Positions 8,717-15,948 of a DNA stretch of 18,472 bases are shown here, in pieces. The translations under genes were made by a program, and so were the position numbers. Each line of letters opens with the position of its first letter. The first letter of the stretch is position 1. This DNA is from Mariprofundus sp. Lineage in GTDB: Bacteria; Pseudomonadota; Zetaproteobacteria; Mariprofundales; Mariprofundaceae. The notes beneath the pieces were generated by a model. The model made no database searches. It saw only the letters and a list, made by a program, of their open reading frames with translations, and had not been told where the DNA came from. Where the stretch lies: positions 1 to 18,472 of the forward strand of contig JAUZQH010000150.1 in the NCBI GenBank assembly GCA_030951065.1. Direction: 5' to 3'.

Positions 8717-9747
8717 TACGCAGTGATATTAAAGCGTTGTCGGCTTATCATGTACCGGACAGCTCCGGTATGATCAAGCTCGATGCCATGGAGAATCCGT
8801 TCACGTTGCCGGATACATTGCAGGAACAGTGGTGTAAATGCCTGTCCGGTGTTGATATCAACCGCTACCCGGATGCCGATATGGCCGGGCTGCGTGGTCA
8901 GATTGCCGCCCGTGCCGGCGTCCATGCCGATCAGATTCTGCTGGGCAACGGTTCGGATGAAATCATTCAGATGATACTTATGGCAGTCAGAGCCGGTACA
9001 TGTGTGGTGCCGGCACCGACGTTTGTCATGTACGATCTGATTTCGCACTGGCTGCAACGGTCGGTAGCATCCGTACCGCTGACCGAAAACTTCAGTCTGG
9101 ATGCGGATCATTTTTTACAGGCCTGCGGGCGTGAAAAGGCGGAAGTCGCATTTCTGGCCTGTCCGAATAACCCGACCGGCAATCTGTGGCCCGAAGATAC
9201 TGTGCGGAAAATCGCCGAAGGCTTTAACGGTCTGCTGGTTATTGATGAGGCCTACGGTCCGTTTGCCGGACACGATCACACGCATCTGATTGCCGATAAT
9301 GTGATGATATTGCGAACCTTTTCAAAACTGGGCTGGGCCGGTTTGAGGCTGGGTTATCTGATCGGCGAAGCCGGTCCGATCGCGTATCTGAACAAGGTTC
9401 GCATGCCCTATAATATCAATGCGCTGACCCAGGCTTCGGCACGCTTCCTGCTGGATCATTTTGATGTATTCGAGCGGCAGGCTGCTGTAATCCGGGCCGA
9501 GCGCGAGCGCGTGACAGCCGCACTGTCGGGTATGAGTACGGTTGAAGTGTTCCCGTCACAAACCAATTTTGTACTGCTTCGCATCCCTGATTCGGACAGC
9601 GCATTCGAACAGTTGAAACAGCATGGTATTCTGGTCAAGAATATGAACGGGGCACACAGACTGCTGGCCAACTGCCTGCGTATTACGATTGGTACAAGCA
9701 CGGAAAATGACGCGGTGTTGACAGCACTGAAGGAGATTCTGATATGA
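8713..9747 (+). CDS. hisC: Histidinol-phosphate aminotransferase
   Basis: HisC transfers an amino group from glutamate to imidazole acetol phosphate, making histidinol phosphate. It is a 344-residue class I/II PLP enzyme. The PLP lysine is Lys205 in [16 protein letters not shown]; the cofactor contacts CPNNPTG and IDEAYGPF are present upstream. An N-terminal YPD-type stretch ([12 protein letters not shown]) typical of HisC is also present. It is joined to hisD and hisB by four-base ATGA overlaps on both sides, so the three reading frames are probably translated in a coupled way. Its position in an otherwise complete his run makes HisC more likely than another aminotransferase subfamily. Confidence 0.96.
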   Translation: MIRSDIKALSAYHVPDSSGMIKLDAMENPFTLPDTLQEQWCKCLSGVDINRYPDADMAGLRGQIAARAGVHADQILLGNGSDEIIQMILMAVRAGTCVVPAPTFVMYDLISHWLQRSVASVPLTENFSLDADHFLQACGREKAEVAFLACPNNPTGNLWPEDTVRKIAEGFNGLLVIDEAYGPFAGHDHTHLIADNVMILRTFSKLGWAGLRLGYLIGEAGPIAYLNKVRMPYNINALTQASARFLLDHFDVFERQAAVIRAERERVTAALSGMSTVEVFPSQTNFVLLRIPDSDSAFEQLKQHGILVKNMNGAHRLLANCLRITIGTSTENDAVLTALKEILI

Positions 9748-10358
9748 GTCCTGATACACATCGTTTTGATACACAGCGAACAGCATCGATTGAGCGTACC
9801 ACCCGAGAGACATCAGTCCGGTTAAGCCTTGATCTGGATGGTACCGGCAAGGCGGAACTGAACTCGTCGATTCCGTTTCTCGATCATATGCTGGAGCAGA
9901 TAGCACGGCACGGACTTGTTGACCTGACGGTTGCTGCAACGGGTGATCGGGAAATTGATGACCACCACACCGTGGAAGATATCGGCATCTGTCTGGGCGA
10001 AGCCTTGCGCGAGGCTATTGGCGACAAGGCCGGTATTGTGCGTTACGGTCATGCCTATGTGCCGCTGGATGAGGCATTATCGCGCGTCGTGCTCGATTTC
10101 TCGGGTCGACCGGGTCTGGAATACCATATTGATTTTCCCAAGGAAACCGTCGGTGGCTTTGATATCGATCTGTTCAAGGAGTTCTTTCAGGCCGTGAGTA
10201 ATCACGGGCGCATCACGTTACATATTGATACGCTGCGCGGCGGCAATAACCACCATATCATTGAAACGGTATTCAAGGCTTTCGGTCGCGCCCTGCGTAT
10301 GGCTGTGGCACCCGACCCCCGTCAGAGCGGTATTCCGTCAACCAAGGGGGCGTTATAA
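9744..10358 (+). CDS. hisB: Imidazoleglycerol-phosphate dehydratase, single-function
   Basis: HisB dehydrates imidazole glycerol phosphate to imidazole acetol phosphate. The 204-residue protein is the single-domain enzyme and lacks the fused histidinol-phosphate phosphatase found in enteric bacteria, so a separate phosphatase is needed elsewhere. Metal-binding motifs are intact: DHHTVED at residues 73-79 and NNHHIIE at 168-174, plus FLDHML at 45-50. It starts in a four-base overlap with hisC. After its TAA the tight packing of the cluster breaks for 139 bases before hisH. Confidence 0.97.
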   Translation: MSPDTHRFDTQRTASIERTTRETSVRLSLDLDGTGKAELNSSIPFLDHMLEQIARHGLVDLTVAATGDREIDDHHTVEDIGICLGEALREAIGDKAGIVRYGHAYVPLDEALSRVVLDFSGRPGLEYHIDFPKETVGGFDIDLFKEFFQAVSNHGRITLHIDTLRGGNNHHIIETVFKAFGRALRMAVAPDPRQSGIPSTKGAL

Positions 10359-10487
10359 ATGACACGGCCTGCGCCATCCATGGCTGCGGCCTTGCATGGC
10401 CTTGCAGGAACGCGGATCTGCAAGGCTTGCGGACTCGCAATGCCCGCCCGCCCCACATGCTGTGGGGATGTTTTCTGCGCTCCATAA
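10359..10487 (+). CDS. Possible 42-residue cysteine-rich small protein between hisB and hisH
   Basis: An ORF of 42 codons begins one base after the hisB stop and ends at a TAA (10485-10487) that touches the AAGAG before hisH. AAGGGGG lies eight bases before its ATG. The product has five cysteines at residues 21, 24, 34, 35 and 40, with CKACG and TCCGDVFC resembling the two knuckles of a small zinc-binding fold. It is soluble in character, with no membrane segment. Against it, the same bases hold two strong inverted repeats and a tandem repeat, which suggest a structured or dispersed intergenic element that merely stays open. I know of no named family that matches. Confidence 0.35.
   Translation: MTRPAPSMAAALHGLAGTRICKACGLAMPARPTCCGDVFCAP
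10388..10426 (+). repeat. Tandem 10-mer with a perfect 9-bp inverted partner
   Basis: GGCCTTGCAT (10388-10397) is followed at once by GGCCTTGCAG (10398-10407). CTGCAAGGC (10418-10426) is the exact reverse complement of 10399-10407, giving a 9-bp stem with a ten-base loop that G-U pairs can extend. Bases 10418-10426 could also pair with most of the first copy, so two alternative stems are possible in the mRNA. Confidence 0.5.
10451..10467 (+). repeat. Perfect 7-bp GC-rich hairpin upstream of hisH
   Basis: CCCCACA (10451-10457) and TGTGGGG (10461-10467) pair perfectly around a TGC loop. The run GATGTTTTC follows. The stem with four T residues resembles a weak intrinsic terminator or attenuator, but the T-run is short and three bases away. 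The stem is certain; regulatory function is only possible. Confidence 0.4.
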
Positions 10488-10497
10488 GAGAAAGATC

Positions 10498-11127
10498 ATG
10501 ATTGGTTTGATTAACTATGGCATGGGGAACCTGCATTCGGTGGCCAAGGCGCTGGAAAAGGCCGGTGGCAGGGTGGAACCGGTTGACGATGCCGACAGGC
10601 TAAAGGATTACGACCGTATTGTGTTGCCCGGTGTGGGTGCATTCAGGGATTGTATCGGCGCCTTGCAGGAAACCGGCATGGATGTGGCGCTGAAAGAATC
10701 GATTGATTCGGGCAAGCCGTTTCTCGGCATTTGCCTGGGCATGCAGGTGCTGATGGATGTGTCCTGCGAATTCGGATCGTATCGCGGGCTCGGGCTGATT
10801 CCCGGTGCCGTCAAACCATTCCCCGAACAGCATCCGGAACGCGGTTTCAAGATTCCGCACATGGGCTGGAATGATGTTGTCCTGTCCTCCGAAAAACAAC
10901 CGCATCCGGTACTGGCGCCGCTGGCCGGCAATCAGGTCTATTATGTGCACTCCTATTGCTGCATGCCGCAAAACCCGGATCATCTGCTGGGCGTCTGTTC
11001 CTACGGCGATTATCCCTTTGCCGCCGCCATCGGACGCGACAATATGGTGGCGGTACAATTCCACCCGGAAAAATCACAGCGTGCCGGACTGGCGCTTCTG
11101 GAGGCATTCCTGCAATGGCATCCGTAA
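10498..11127 (+). CDS. hisH: Imidazole glycerol phosphate synthase, glutaminase subunit
   Basis: HisH releases ammonia from glutamine and channels it to HisF. The ATG at 10498 gives 209 residues starting [12 protein letters not shown], the normal family start; the frame runs upstream to an ATG at 10396 but that adds a non-conserved extension. AAGAG at 10486-10490 is the likely ribosome binding site. The class I amidotransferase triad is complete: Cys79 in FLGICLGMQ, His189 and Glu191 in VQFHPEKS. The oxyanion-strand motif PGVGAF is at 45-50. It overlaps hisA by 13 bases. Its partner hisF is two genes downstream, and the two act as one complex. Confidence 0.97.
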   Translation: MIGLINYGMGNLHSVAKALEKAGGRVEPVDDADRLKDYDRIVLPGVGAFRDCIGALQETGMDVALKESIDSGKPFLGICLGMQVLMDVSCEFGSYRGLGLIPGAVKPFPEQHPERGFKIPHMGWNDVVLSSEKQPHPVLAPLAGNQVYYVHSYCCMPQNPDHLLGVCSYGDYPFAAAIGRDNMVAVQFHPEKSQRAGLALLEAFLQWHP

Positions 11128-11855
11128 ATACATTTGAACTGATCCCCGCGATTGATTTGAAAGGCGGCCATTGCGTACGTCTGAAACAGGGTCGCATGGA
11201 TGATGCCACCGATTATGGCAATGATCCCGCCGCCATGGCGGCACACTGGCAGTCGCTCGGAGCGACACGATTGCATGTGGTTGATCTGGACGGCGCATTC
11301 GCCGGCAAGCCTGCCAACCGTGAAGCCATTCGCGCGATTTGTGCGGAAATGACCATTCCCGTGCAACTCGGTGGCGGCTTGCGTGATTTGAATATGATTG
11401 AAGGGACACTGAATCTCGGGATCCAGCGGGTCATTCTCGGTTCTGCCGCGATCTCGAACCCTGACCTGGTCACGGATGCATGCAGTGCTTTTCCGGGTCG
11501 GGTGTGTGTCGGCATAGATGCCAGAGCCGGTATGGTGGCTGTGCATGGCTGGGATGATGTGACTGATGTCAGGGCGGTTGATCTGGCCAGGAAATTCGAG
11601 GATGCCGGCGTGGCAGCCATTATCTACACAGATATTTCGCGTGACGGTATGTTGACCGGGCCGAATATCGAAGAGACGGTGAATCTGGCCCGTGCGATTT
11701 CCATTCCGGTCATTGTCTCCGGTGGTGTGGCACGCATGGATGATGTGACGGCCTGTGCCACCCATGCCAATGACGGCATCTGCGGTGCTATCACCGGCCG
11801 GGCTATTTACGAAGGTTCTCTGGATTTTGCCGAAGCGGTTAAACTGCTCAAATGA
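11115..11855 (+). CDS. hisA: Phosphoribosylformimino-5-aminoimidazole carboxamide ribotide isomerase
   Basis: HisA carries out the Amadori isomerisation of ProFAR to PRFAR, the substrate of HisF-HisH. The start at 11115 is fixed by GGAGG (11100-11104) ten bases upstream and by the family N-terminus [16 protein letters not shown]; a longer open frame upstream is unsupported. The 246-residue protein is a (beta/alpha)8 barrel built of two half-repeats. The catalytic acid/base pair is Asp14 (AIDLK) and Asp135 (GIDAR). Phosphate-binding loops GGGLRD and VSGGV are present. It overlaps hisH by 13 bases and precedes hisF by six bases. Confidence 0.97.
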   Translation: MASVNTFELIPAIDLKGGHCVRLKQGRMDDATDYGNDPAAMAAHWQSLGATRLHVVDLDGAFAGKPANREAIRAICAEMTIPVQLGGGLRDLNMIEGTLNLGIQRVILGSAAISNPDLVTDACSAFPGRVCVGIDARAGMVAVHGWDDVTDVRAVDLARKFEDAGVAAIIYTDISRDGMLTGPNIEETVNLARAISIPVIVSGGVARMDDVTACATHANDGICGAITGRAIYEGSLDFAEAVKLLK

Positions 11856-11861
11856 AAGCCC

Positions 11862-12617
11862 ATGCTCAGTAAACGTATTATTCCCTGTCTGGATGTGGCG
11901 CACGGACGTGTCGTCAAGGGCGTGCAGTTTGTCGATATCATTGATGCCGGAGATCCGGTCGAGGCGGCCATCAAGTATGATGAGCAGGGTGCGGATGAAC
12001 TGACGTTCCTTGATATACGTGCCAGTCACGAGAGCCGTGATACACTTTACCATATGGTGACCGAAGTGGCGGAACATGTGTTCATGCCGCTGACCGTGGG
12101 TGGCGGTGTCAAAGCCCTGGAGGATATCGAGAATCTGCTGCATGCCGGTGCGGACAAGGTGTCCATCAATACTGCCGCGATTTTCACGCCGGAACTGGTT
12201 AAACATGCAGCCGAGCGATTCGGTTCTTCAACGATTGTGGTGGCTGTGGATGCCAAGCGTGTAGATGAACACTGGGAATGCTTCACCCACGGCGGCAGAA
12301 AGCCCACCGGTATCAATGCCGTGGACTGGGCGAAACGCATGTCCGATTACGGGGCCGGCGAAATCCTGTTGACCAGCATGGATGCGGACGGCACCCAAAA
12401 CGGTTATGACATTCCGCTGACATGTGCCGTATCCGATGCCGTGACTGCCAATGTTGTTGCATCCGGTGGCGTAGGCACACTGGAGCATCTGGCCGCAGGT
12501 TTGCAAGAGGGGAAAGCCGATGCCGTACTGGCCGCCTCGATTTTCCATTTCGGTACCTTTACCATCCATGAGGCCAAGTCCTATCTGGCGGCTCAGGGAA
12601 TCCCGGTACGTCTGTAA
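11862..12617 (+). CDS. hisF: Imidazole glycerol phosphate synthase, cyclase subunit
   Basis: HisF uses ammonia from HisH to convert PRFAR into imidazole glycerol phosphate and AICAR. The 251-residue barrel begins [20 protein letters not shown]. Catalytic Asp11 and Asp130 fall at the same numbers as in well-studied homologues; phosphate loops TVGGGV and ASGGVG are intact. The ribosome binding site is weak; an ATG that overlaps the hisA stop opens a six-codon ORF and may aid re-initiation. It is the last his gene here: hisI and hisE, which often follow hisF, are absent. Confidence 0.97.
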   Translation: MLSKRIIPCLDVAHGRVVKGVQFVDIIDAGDPVEAAIKYDEQGADELTFLDIRASHESRDTLYHMVTEVAEHVFMPLTVGGGVKALEDIENLLHAGADKVSINTAAIFTPELVKHAAERFGSSTIVVAVDAKRVDEHWECFTHGGRKPTGINAVDWAKRMSDYGAGEILLTSMDADGTQNGYDIPLTCAVSDAVTANVVASGGVGTLEHLAAGLQEGKADAVLAASIFHFGTFTIHEAKSYLAAQGIPVRL

Positions 12618-12661
12618 TGCCCCTGGCCGCTGATTCTTCACCTTTCACCGCTTACGTCTAA
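12617..12661 (+). CDS. Possible 14-codon leader ORF between hisF and the DedA gene
   Basis: The ATG overlaps the last base of the hisF stop codon (TAATG) and the reading frame [14 protein letters not shown] ends with a TAA that directly precedes the ATG of the DedA-family gene. The ORF therefore fills the whole gap. It may only serve to carry ribosomes from hisF to the next gene, which has no clear ribosome binding site. Coding function of the peptide is doubtful. Confidence 0.2.
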   Translation: MPLAADSSPFTAYV

Positions 12662-13270
12662 ATGGAATGGGCCCAGCAATTCGTTGAACAGTATGGCTAC
12701 TGGGCCGTATTTATCTGGACGTTCATTGAAGGGGAGAGCGTATTCATTGCGGCAGCGGCTCTGGCCGCGGCGGGGTTGTTGACCCCCTGGAAAGTGATTG
12801 TGGTTGCTGCCTGCGGCGCTTATGTCGGTCACATCGTATTTTTTATGATCGGTCGCTGGAAAGGGATTGCGGTTATCGAGGCCATTCCATTTCTCAAACG
12901 TCATCATCCCAAGGCCAATATGATACTGGATCAATATGCCCACTGGTCGATTTTCATATTCCAGTATCTCTATGGCACGCGTCTGGTTGCTGCGATTATG
13001 TTCGGTTGTTCAAGTATAGGTTTTTCACGTTTCGCGTTGTTGCAGGTGGTCAATTGCCTGAGCTGGGCGCTGATTATCTATGCGGCCGGCCATCTGCTCG
13101 GCATGGCCGGCATGGCCATTCTGCATCGTTTCGGTGTAGCCGGTCTGGTTGTCGTGTTGCTGATGGCACTGGTGGTCGGCGGCTGGATGTATTTGCGTTA
13201 CGGTCACCGGCATGTGCGCAATCATCTGGATAAACATGATCGCAATCACGGCAAGCATAGTGACGAATAA
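12662..13270 (+). CDS. DedA-family (VTT domain) membrane protein
   Basis: DedA proteins are inner-membrane proteins; some family members are established lipid carriers, including undecaprenyl phosphate flippases. This one has 202 residues, the usual length. Visible are the N-terminal membrane stretch with the conserved acidic FIEGES motif (21-26), hydrophobic segments at about 27-63, 96-116, 125-150 and 157-179, and the family-like FQYLYGTRLVAAIMFG (100-115) with its conserved arginine. The C-terminal tail from 182 is rich in histidine (seven in 21 residues) and charged, which is unusual and could bind metal. It follows hisF by 44 bases in the same direction and likely shares its transcript. 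The substrate cannot be told from sequence. Confidence 0.88.
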   Translation: MEWAQQFVEQYGYWAVFIWTFIEGESVFIAAAALAAAGLLTPWKVIVVAACGAYVGHIVFFMIGRWKGIAVIEAIPFLKRHHPKANMILDQYAHWSIFIFQYLYGTRLVAAIMFGCSSIGFSRFALLQVVNCLSWALIIYAAGHLLGMAGMAILHRFGVAGLVVVLLMALVVGGWMYLRYGHRHVRNHLDKHDRNHGKHSDE

Positions 13271-13288
13271 GGTCTGAAGGTATATAAT
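13260..13288 (+). promoter_or_regulatory. Strong candidate promoter of the AmmeMemoRadiSam operon
   Basis: GTGACG (13260-13265, 4 of 6 to the -35 consensus) and TATAAT (13283-13288, perfect -10) are 17 bp apart. The -35 overlaps the end of the DedA-family gene. Transcription would start near 13295, and GGAGG (13298-13302) lies seven bases before the ATG at 13310, so the leader would be very short. Confidence 0.55.
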
Positions 13289-13309
13289 AACAGGGACGGA
13301 GGTGGTTGT

Positions 13310-14119
13310 ATGTCTGTCCGACCTGCTGCTGTTGCCGGCCTGTTTTATCCCGGAGAAGCCCGGGAACTGGCGGCGTTTGTTGCCGCATTTCTGCATGATG
13401 CAACAGCCCGTTTGCCTGCAGCGCTGCCTGTTCCCGAAGCCGTCATCGTACCGCATGCCGGTTATATTTATTCCGGTCCGACAGCCGGCTTTGCCTATGC
13501 CGCAGCCGCACTGAAAGGCGCCATGATCAGTCGTGTGGTATTGCTGGGCCCGGCTCATCGCCTTGCTTTTTACGGCATGGCCCTGTCCGGTTACGATGCA
13601 TTTGCCACGCCGCTGGGTGATGTGCGACTCGATACCGGGGCCATACAGCAATTGCTGACATTACCCGGGGTACATGTGAATGATGCCGCCCATGCACAGG
13701 AGCATTCGCTGGAGGTGCAGCTGCCGTTTCTGCAAACGGTACTCGGCGATTTCTCACTGGTGCCGGTCTGTATCGGTTCCGTGCCACCGGATGCGGTGGC
13801 ACGGGTGATCGAAAGCCTGTGGGGCGATAAGAACACCCTGTTTGTCATCAGTTCGGATCTGTCCCACTACCACAGCTATGATGAAGCCCGGGCACTGGAT
13901 CGACTCAGTATAGATACGATACTGGCCATGCGGGATGAGCTGAACCATGAGCAGGCATGCGGTGCGACCGGGATCAATGCGCTGTTGAGCGTGTCCGGAC
14001 GTCATGGCCTGACGGCAAAGCTGCTGGATTATCGGAATTCGGGTGATACCGCAGGCGACAGGGATCGTGTGGTCGGATATGCATCCATCGCATTTTACGG
14101 GCAGGAGAAATCATCATGA
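13310..14119 (+). CDS. amrB: AmmeMemoRadiSam system protein B (MEMO1-like)
   Basis: This 269-residue protein belongs to the MEMO family, related to extradiol dioxygenases. Human MEMO1 binds iron through His49, His81 and Cys244; the matching residues here are His49 (VPHAGYIYSG), His83 (GPAHR) and Cys217 (EQACGATG). The SSDLSHYH block supplies Asp183 and His186, spaced as in the human protein. The metal site therefore looks complete. It has a GGAGG ribosome binding site and a near-consensus promoter, and shares a four-base ATGA overlap with the AMMECR1-like gene. The molecular reaction of the bacterial system is not established. The gene name is the system label, not proof of function. Confidence 0.93.
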   Translation: MSVRPAAVAGLFYPGEARELAAFVAAFLHDATARLPAALPVPEAVIVPHAGYIYSGPTAGFAYAAAALKGAMISRVVLLGPAHRLAFYGMALSGYDAFATPLGDVRLDTGAIQQLLTLPGVHVNDAAHAQEHSLEVQLPFLQTVLGDFSLVPVCIGSVPPDAVARVIESLWGDKNTLFVISSDLSHYHSYDEARALDRLSIDTILAMRDELNHEQACGATGINALLSVSGRHGLTAKLLDYRNSGDTAGDRDRVVGYASIAFYGQEKSS

Positions 14120-14712
14120 ACGATCCGCTCGGCAGGGGAGATACACTCATTGCACTGGCCCGCCATGCGATTGCCGCACAACTCGGGATAGCGGGGTACG
14201 AAGGCGCGGCGAAAGAAACGGATCTGAACGGTCCTGAATGGCTGCAGGAAACCGCGGCGACGTTTGTCACGCTGACCATGCATGGTCAGTTGCGCGGCTG
14301 TATCGGCTCGCTGGAGGCTTACCGCCCGCTTGTTGACGATGTACAGGCCAATGCAGTGGCGGCGGCGTTCCACGATCCCCGCTTTTCGCCGCTGAGCCGG
14401 GATGAATTCGATGATGTGAGGATCGAGGTCTCGGTGTTATCGGCGATGCAACCGGTGCATGCGCCCGACGAGGATATTGCCCTGTCGAACATCAGCCGGG
14501 GTGTCGATGGCGTTGTATTCAAATATGGCACGCATCAGGCGACATTCCTGCCGCAGGTGTGGGATCAGTTACCGGAACCCCGGCTGTTTATGGCGCATCT
14601 GAAACAGAAGGCGGGGCTGCCTGCCGGTTTCTGGCATCCGGATGTGCAGTTATACAAATATCAGGTCAGCAAATATATTGAGCAGGGGAATTCGAAAGCG
14701 CAGAAGGAGTAG
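14116..14712 (+). CDS. amrA: AmmeMemoRadiSam system protein A (AMMECR1 domain)
   Basis: The 198-residue product is a single AMMECR1 domain. The hallmark LRGCIG motif is at residues 59-64, followed by the conserved region DPRFSPLSRDEFDDVRIEVSVLS starting near 87 and a C-terminal FLPQVWDQLPEPRLFMAHLKQKAGL block. No membrane segment or signal peptide is seen, so it is cytoplasmic. It is the second gene of the operon: four bases overlap with amrB and two bases before the radical SAM gene. The conserved cysteine in LRGCIG is present. Biochemical function is unknown in the family. Confidence 0.93.
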   Translation: MNDPLGRGDTLIALARHAIAAQLGIAGYEGAAKETDLNGPEWLQETAATFVTLTMHGQLRGCIGSLEAYRPLVDDVQANAVAAAFHDPRFSPLSRDEFDDVRIEVSVLSAMQPVHAPDEDIALSNISRGVDGVVFKYGTHQATFLPQVWDQLPEPRLFMAHLKQKAGLPAGFWHPDVQLYKYQVSKYIEQGNSKAQKE

Positions 14713-14714
14713 CC

Positions 14715-15785
14715 ATGGCGAATGAACACTTCCCGGGACGATACTGGCACAGGCTGGAGGATGGCCGTATCCAGTGCGATGTCTGTCCGCGCGATTGCAA
14801 ACTGCACGACGGGCAGCGGGGGCTGTGTTTTGTGCGTAAACGCGAAGGTGAACAGATCGTACTGACCACCTATGGCCGTTCATCCGGCTTCTGCATCGAT
14901 CCGATCGAGAAAAAACCGCTCAATCATTTTTATCCCGGTTCCAGCGTACTGTCGTTCGGTACCGCCGGTTGCAATCTGGCCTGTCGTTTCTGCCAGAACT
15001 GGGATATTTCCAAATCGCGTGAATTTGACCGTCTGTGTGATAAGGCCGAACCGGAGCAGATTGCCCGGGCCGCTGCCGGTCACGGCTGTCAAAGTGTGTC
15101 CTTCACCTATAACGATCCGGTGATCTTTCTGGAATATGCGGTGGACACCGCCCGCGCCTGCCATGCGCTGGATATTAAAACCGTGGCTGTGACCGCCGGT
15201 TATATGCATGCGGAGGCACGGCGCGAGTTCTTTGCCCACATGGATGCGGCCAATGTGGATTTGAAGGCATTCACGGAAGATTTCTATCACAGGCTCTGTG
15301 CCGGCCAGTTACAGCCGGTGCTTGATACCCTGCAATATCTGAAACATGAAACGGATGTCTGGCTTGAAATCACCACCCTGCTGATTCCGGGCAAGAATGA
15401 CAGCGATGAAGAGCTCACCGCCATGTGCGACTGGATTGCCGGACATCTGGGTCCCGATGTGCCGCTGCATTTCACCGCATTTCACCCGGACTGGAAAATG
15501 ACCGATATTGCACCCACGCCGCCGCCGGTATTAACCCGGGCACGCCATATCGGACTGCAGGCCGGCCTGCACTATGTGTATACCGGCAATGTGCACGATA
15601 CCGCCGGCGGTACGACATTCTGTCCGGGCTGCCGTGCAAAGGTGATTGTGCGCGACTGGTACGAGATTCCGGAACATCATTTGTCCGACGACGGCCACTG
15701 CAACGCATGCGGCACTGCTGTTCCCGGTCGTTTCGGTCCGTTTCACACTGCCTTCGGTGGCCGGCGCATGCCGGTCAGGATTTAG
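14715..15785 (+). CDS. amrS: AmmeMemoRadiSam system radical SAM enzyme
   Basis: Radical SAM enzymes use a [4Fe-4S] cluster to cleave S-adenosylmethionine and start radical chemistry. The cluster-binding CxxxCxxC is at Cys86, Cys90 and Cys93 (CNLACRFCQN). Further cysteines at 21, 24, 28 and 38 lie in an N-terminal CDVCPRDC...GLC region typical of this subfamily, and Cys303, Cys306, Cys329 and Cys332 form a C-terminal zinc-ribbon-like pair. Length is 356 residues. An AGGAG overlaps the end of amrA, two bases before this gene. The overall form resembles pyruvate formate-lyase activating enzymes, which is a common misannotation; the two neighbours point to the AmmeMemoRadiSam subfamily. Substrate unknown. 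Confidence 0.94.
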   Translation: MANEHFPGRYWHRLEDGRIQCDVCPRDCKLHDGQRGLCFVRKREGEQIVLTTYGRSSGFCIDPIEKKPLNHFYPGSSVLSFGTAGCNLACRFCQNWDISKSREFDRLCDKAEPEQIARAAAGHGCQSVSFTYNDPVIFLEYAVDTARACHALDIKTVAVTAGYMHAEARREFFAHMDAANVDLKAFTEDFYHRLCAGQLQPVLDTLQYLKHETDVWLEITTLLIPGKNDSDEELTAMCDWIAGHLGPDVPLHFTAFHPDWKMTDIAPTPPPVLTRARHIGLQAGLHYVYTGNVHDTAGGTTFCPGCRAKVIVRDWYEIPEHHLSDDGHCNACGTAVPGRFGPFHTAFGGRRMPVRI

Positions 15786-15841
15786 GGCATGTTCACACTG
15801 ACAAGACAAGCAACGTGTCTGCCACAAACCGGGTCTGGGCA

Positions 15842-15870
15842 TTTACATCCGGCAGGGATTATGCTATATA
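15842..15870 (+). promoter_or_regulatory. Candidate promoter of the GGDEF-EAL gene
   Basis: TTTACA (15842-15847, 5 of 6 to -35) and TATATA (15865-15870, 4 of 6 to -10) are 17 bp apart, with an extended TGC directly before the -10. Transcription would begin near 15877, giving a leader of about 70 bases before the ATG at 15949. Confidence 0.45.
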
Positions 15871-15948
15871 CGGTAACCGGGTTTTCCGGCGAGGATGCAT
15901 GTTGCGGGAACGGTTTGTATGGTGTTCATTAAAAGAGGGCTGACGGAT

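Noticed and set aside
10451..10475. Full intrinsic terminator in the hisB-hisH gap
   Set aside because: The stem is good, but the T-run has only four T and does not follow directly, and termination here would cut off hisH, hisA and hisF; kept only as a possible attenuator.
10956..11114. N-terminal extension of hisA by 53 codons
   Set aside because: It runs through hisH in another frame; the ATG at 11115 has GGAGG and gives the family N-terminus.
11010..12206. A 398-codon open frame on the minus strand across hisA and hisF
   Set aside because: It lies antisense to two firmly identified genes with complete catalytic motifs; its translation is rich in His, Arg and Ile and shows no family motif.
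14715..15785. Pyruvate formate-lyase activating enzyme
   Set aside because: The radical SAM core is similar, but the additional N- and C-terminal cysteine groups and the MEMO and AMMECR1 neighbours point to the AmmeMemoRadiSam subfamily; no formate-lyase gene is present.
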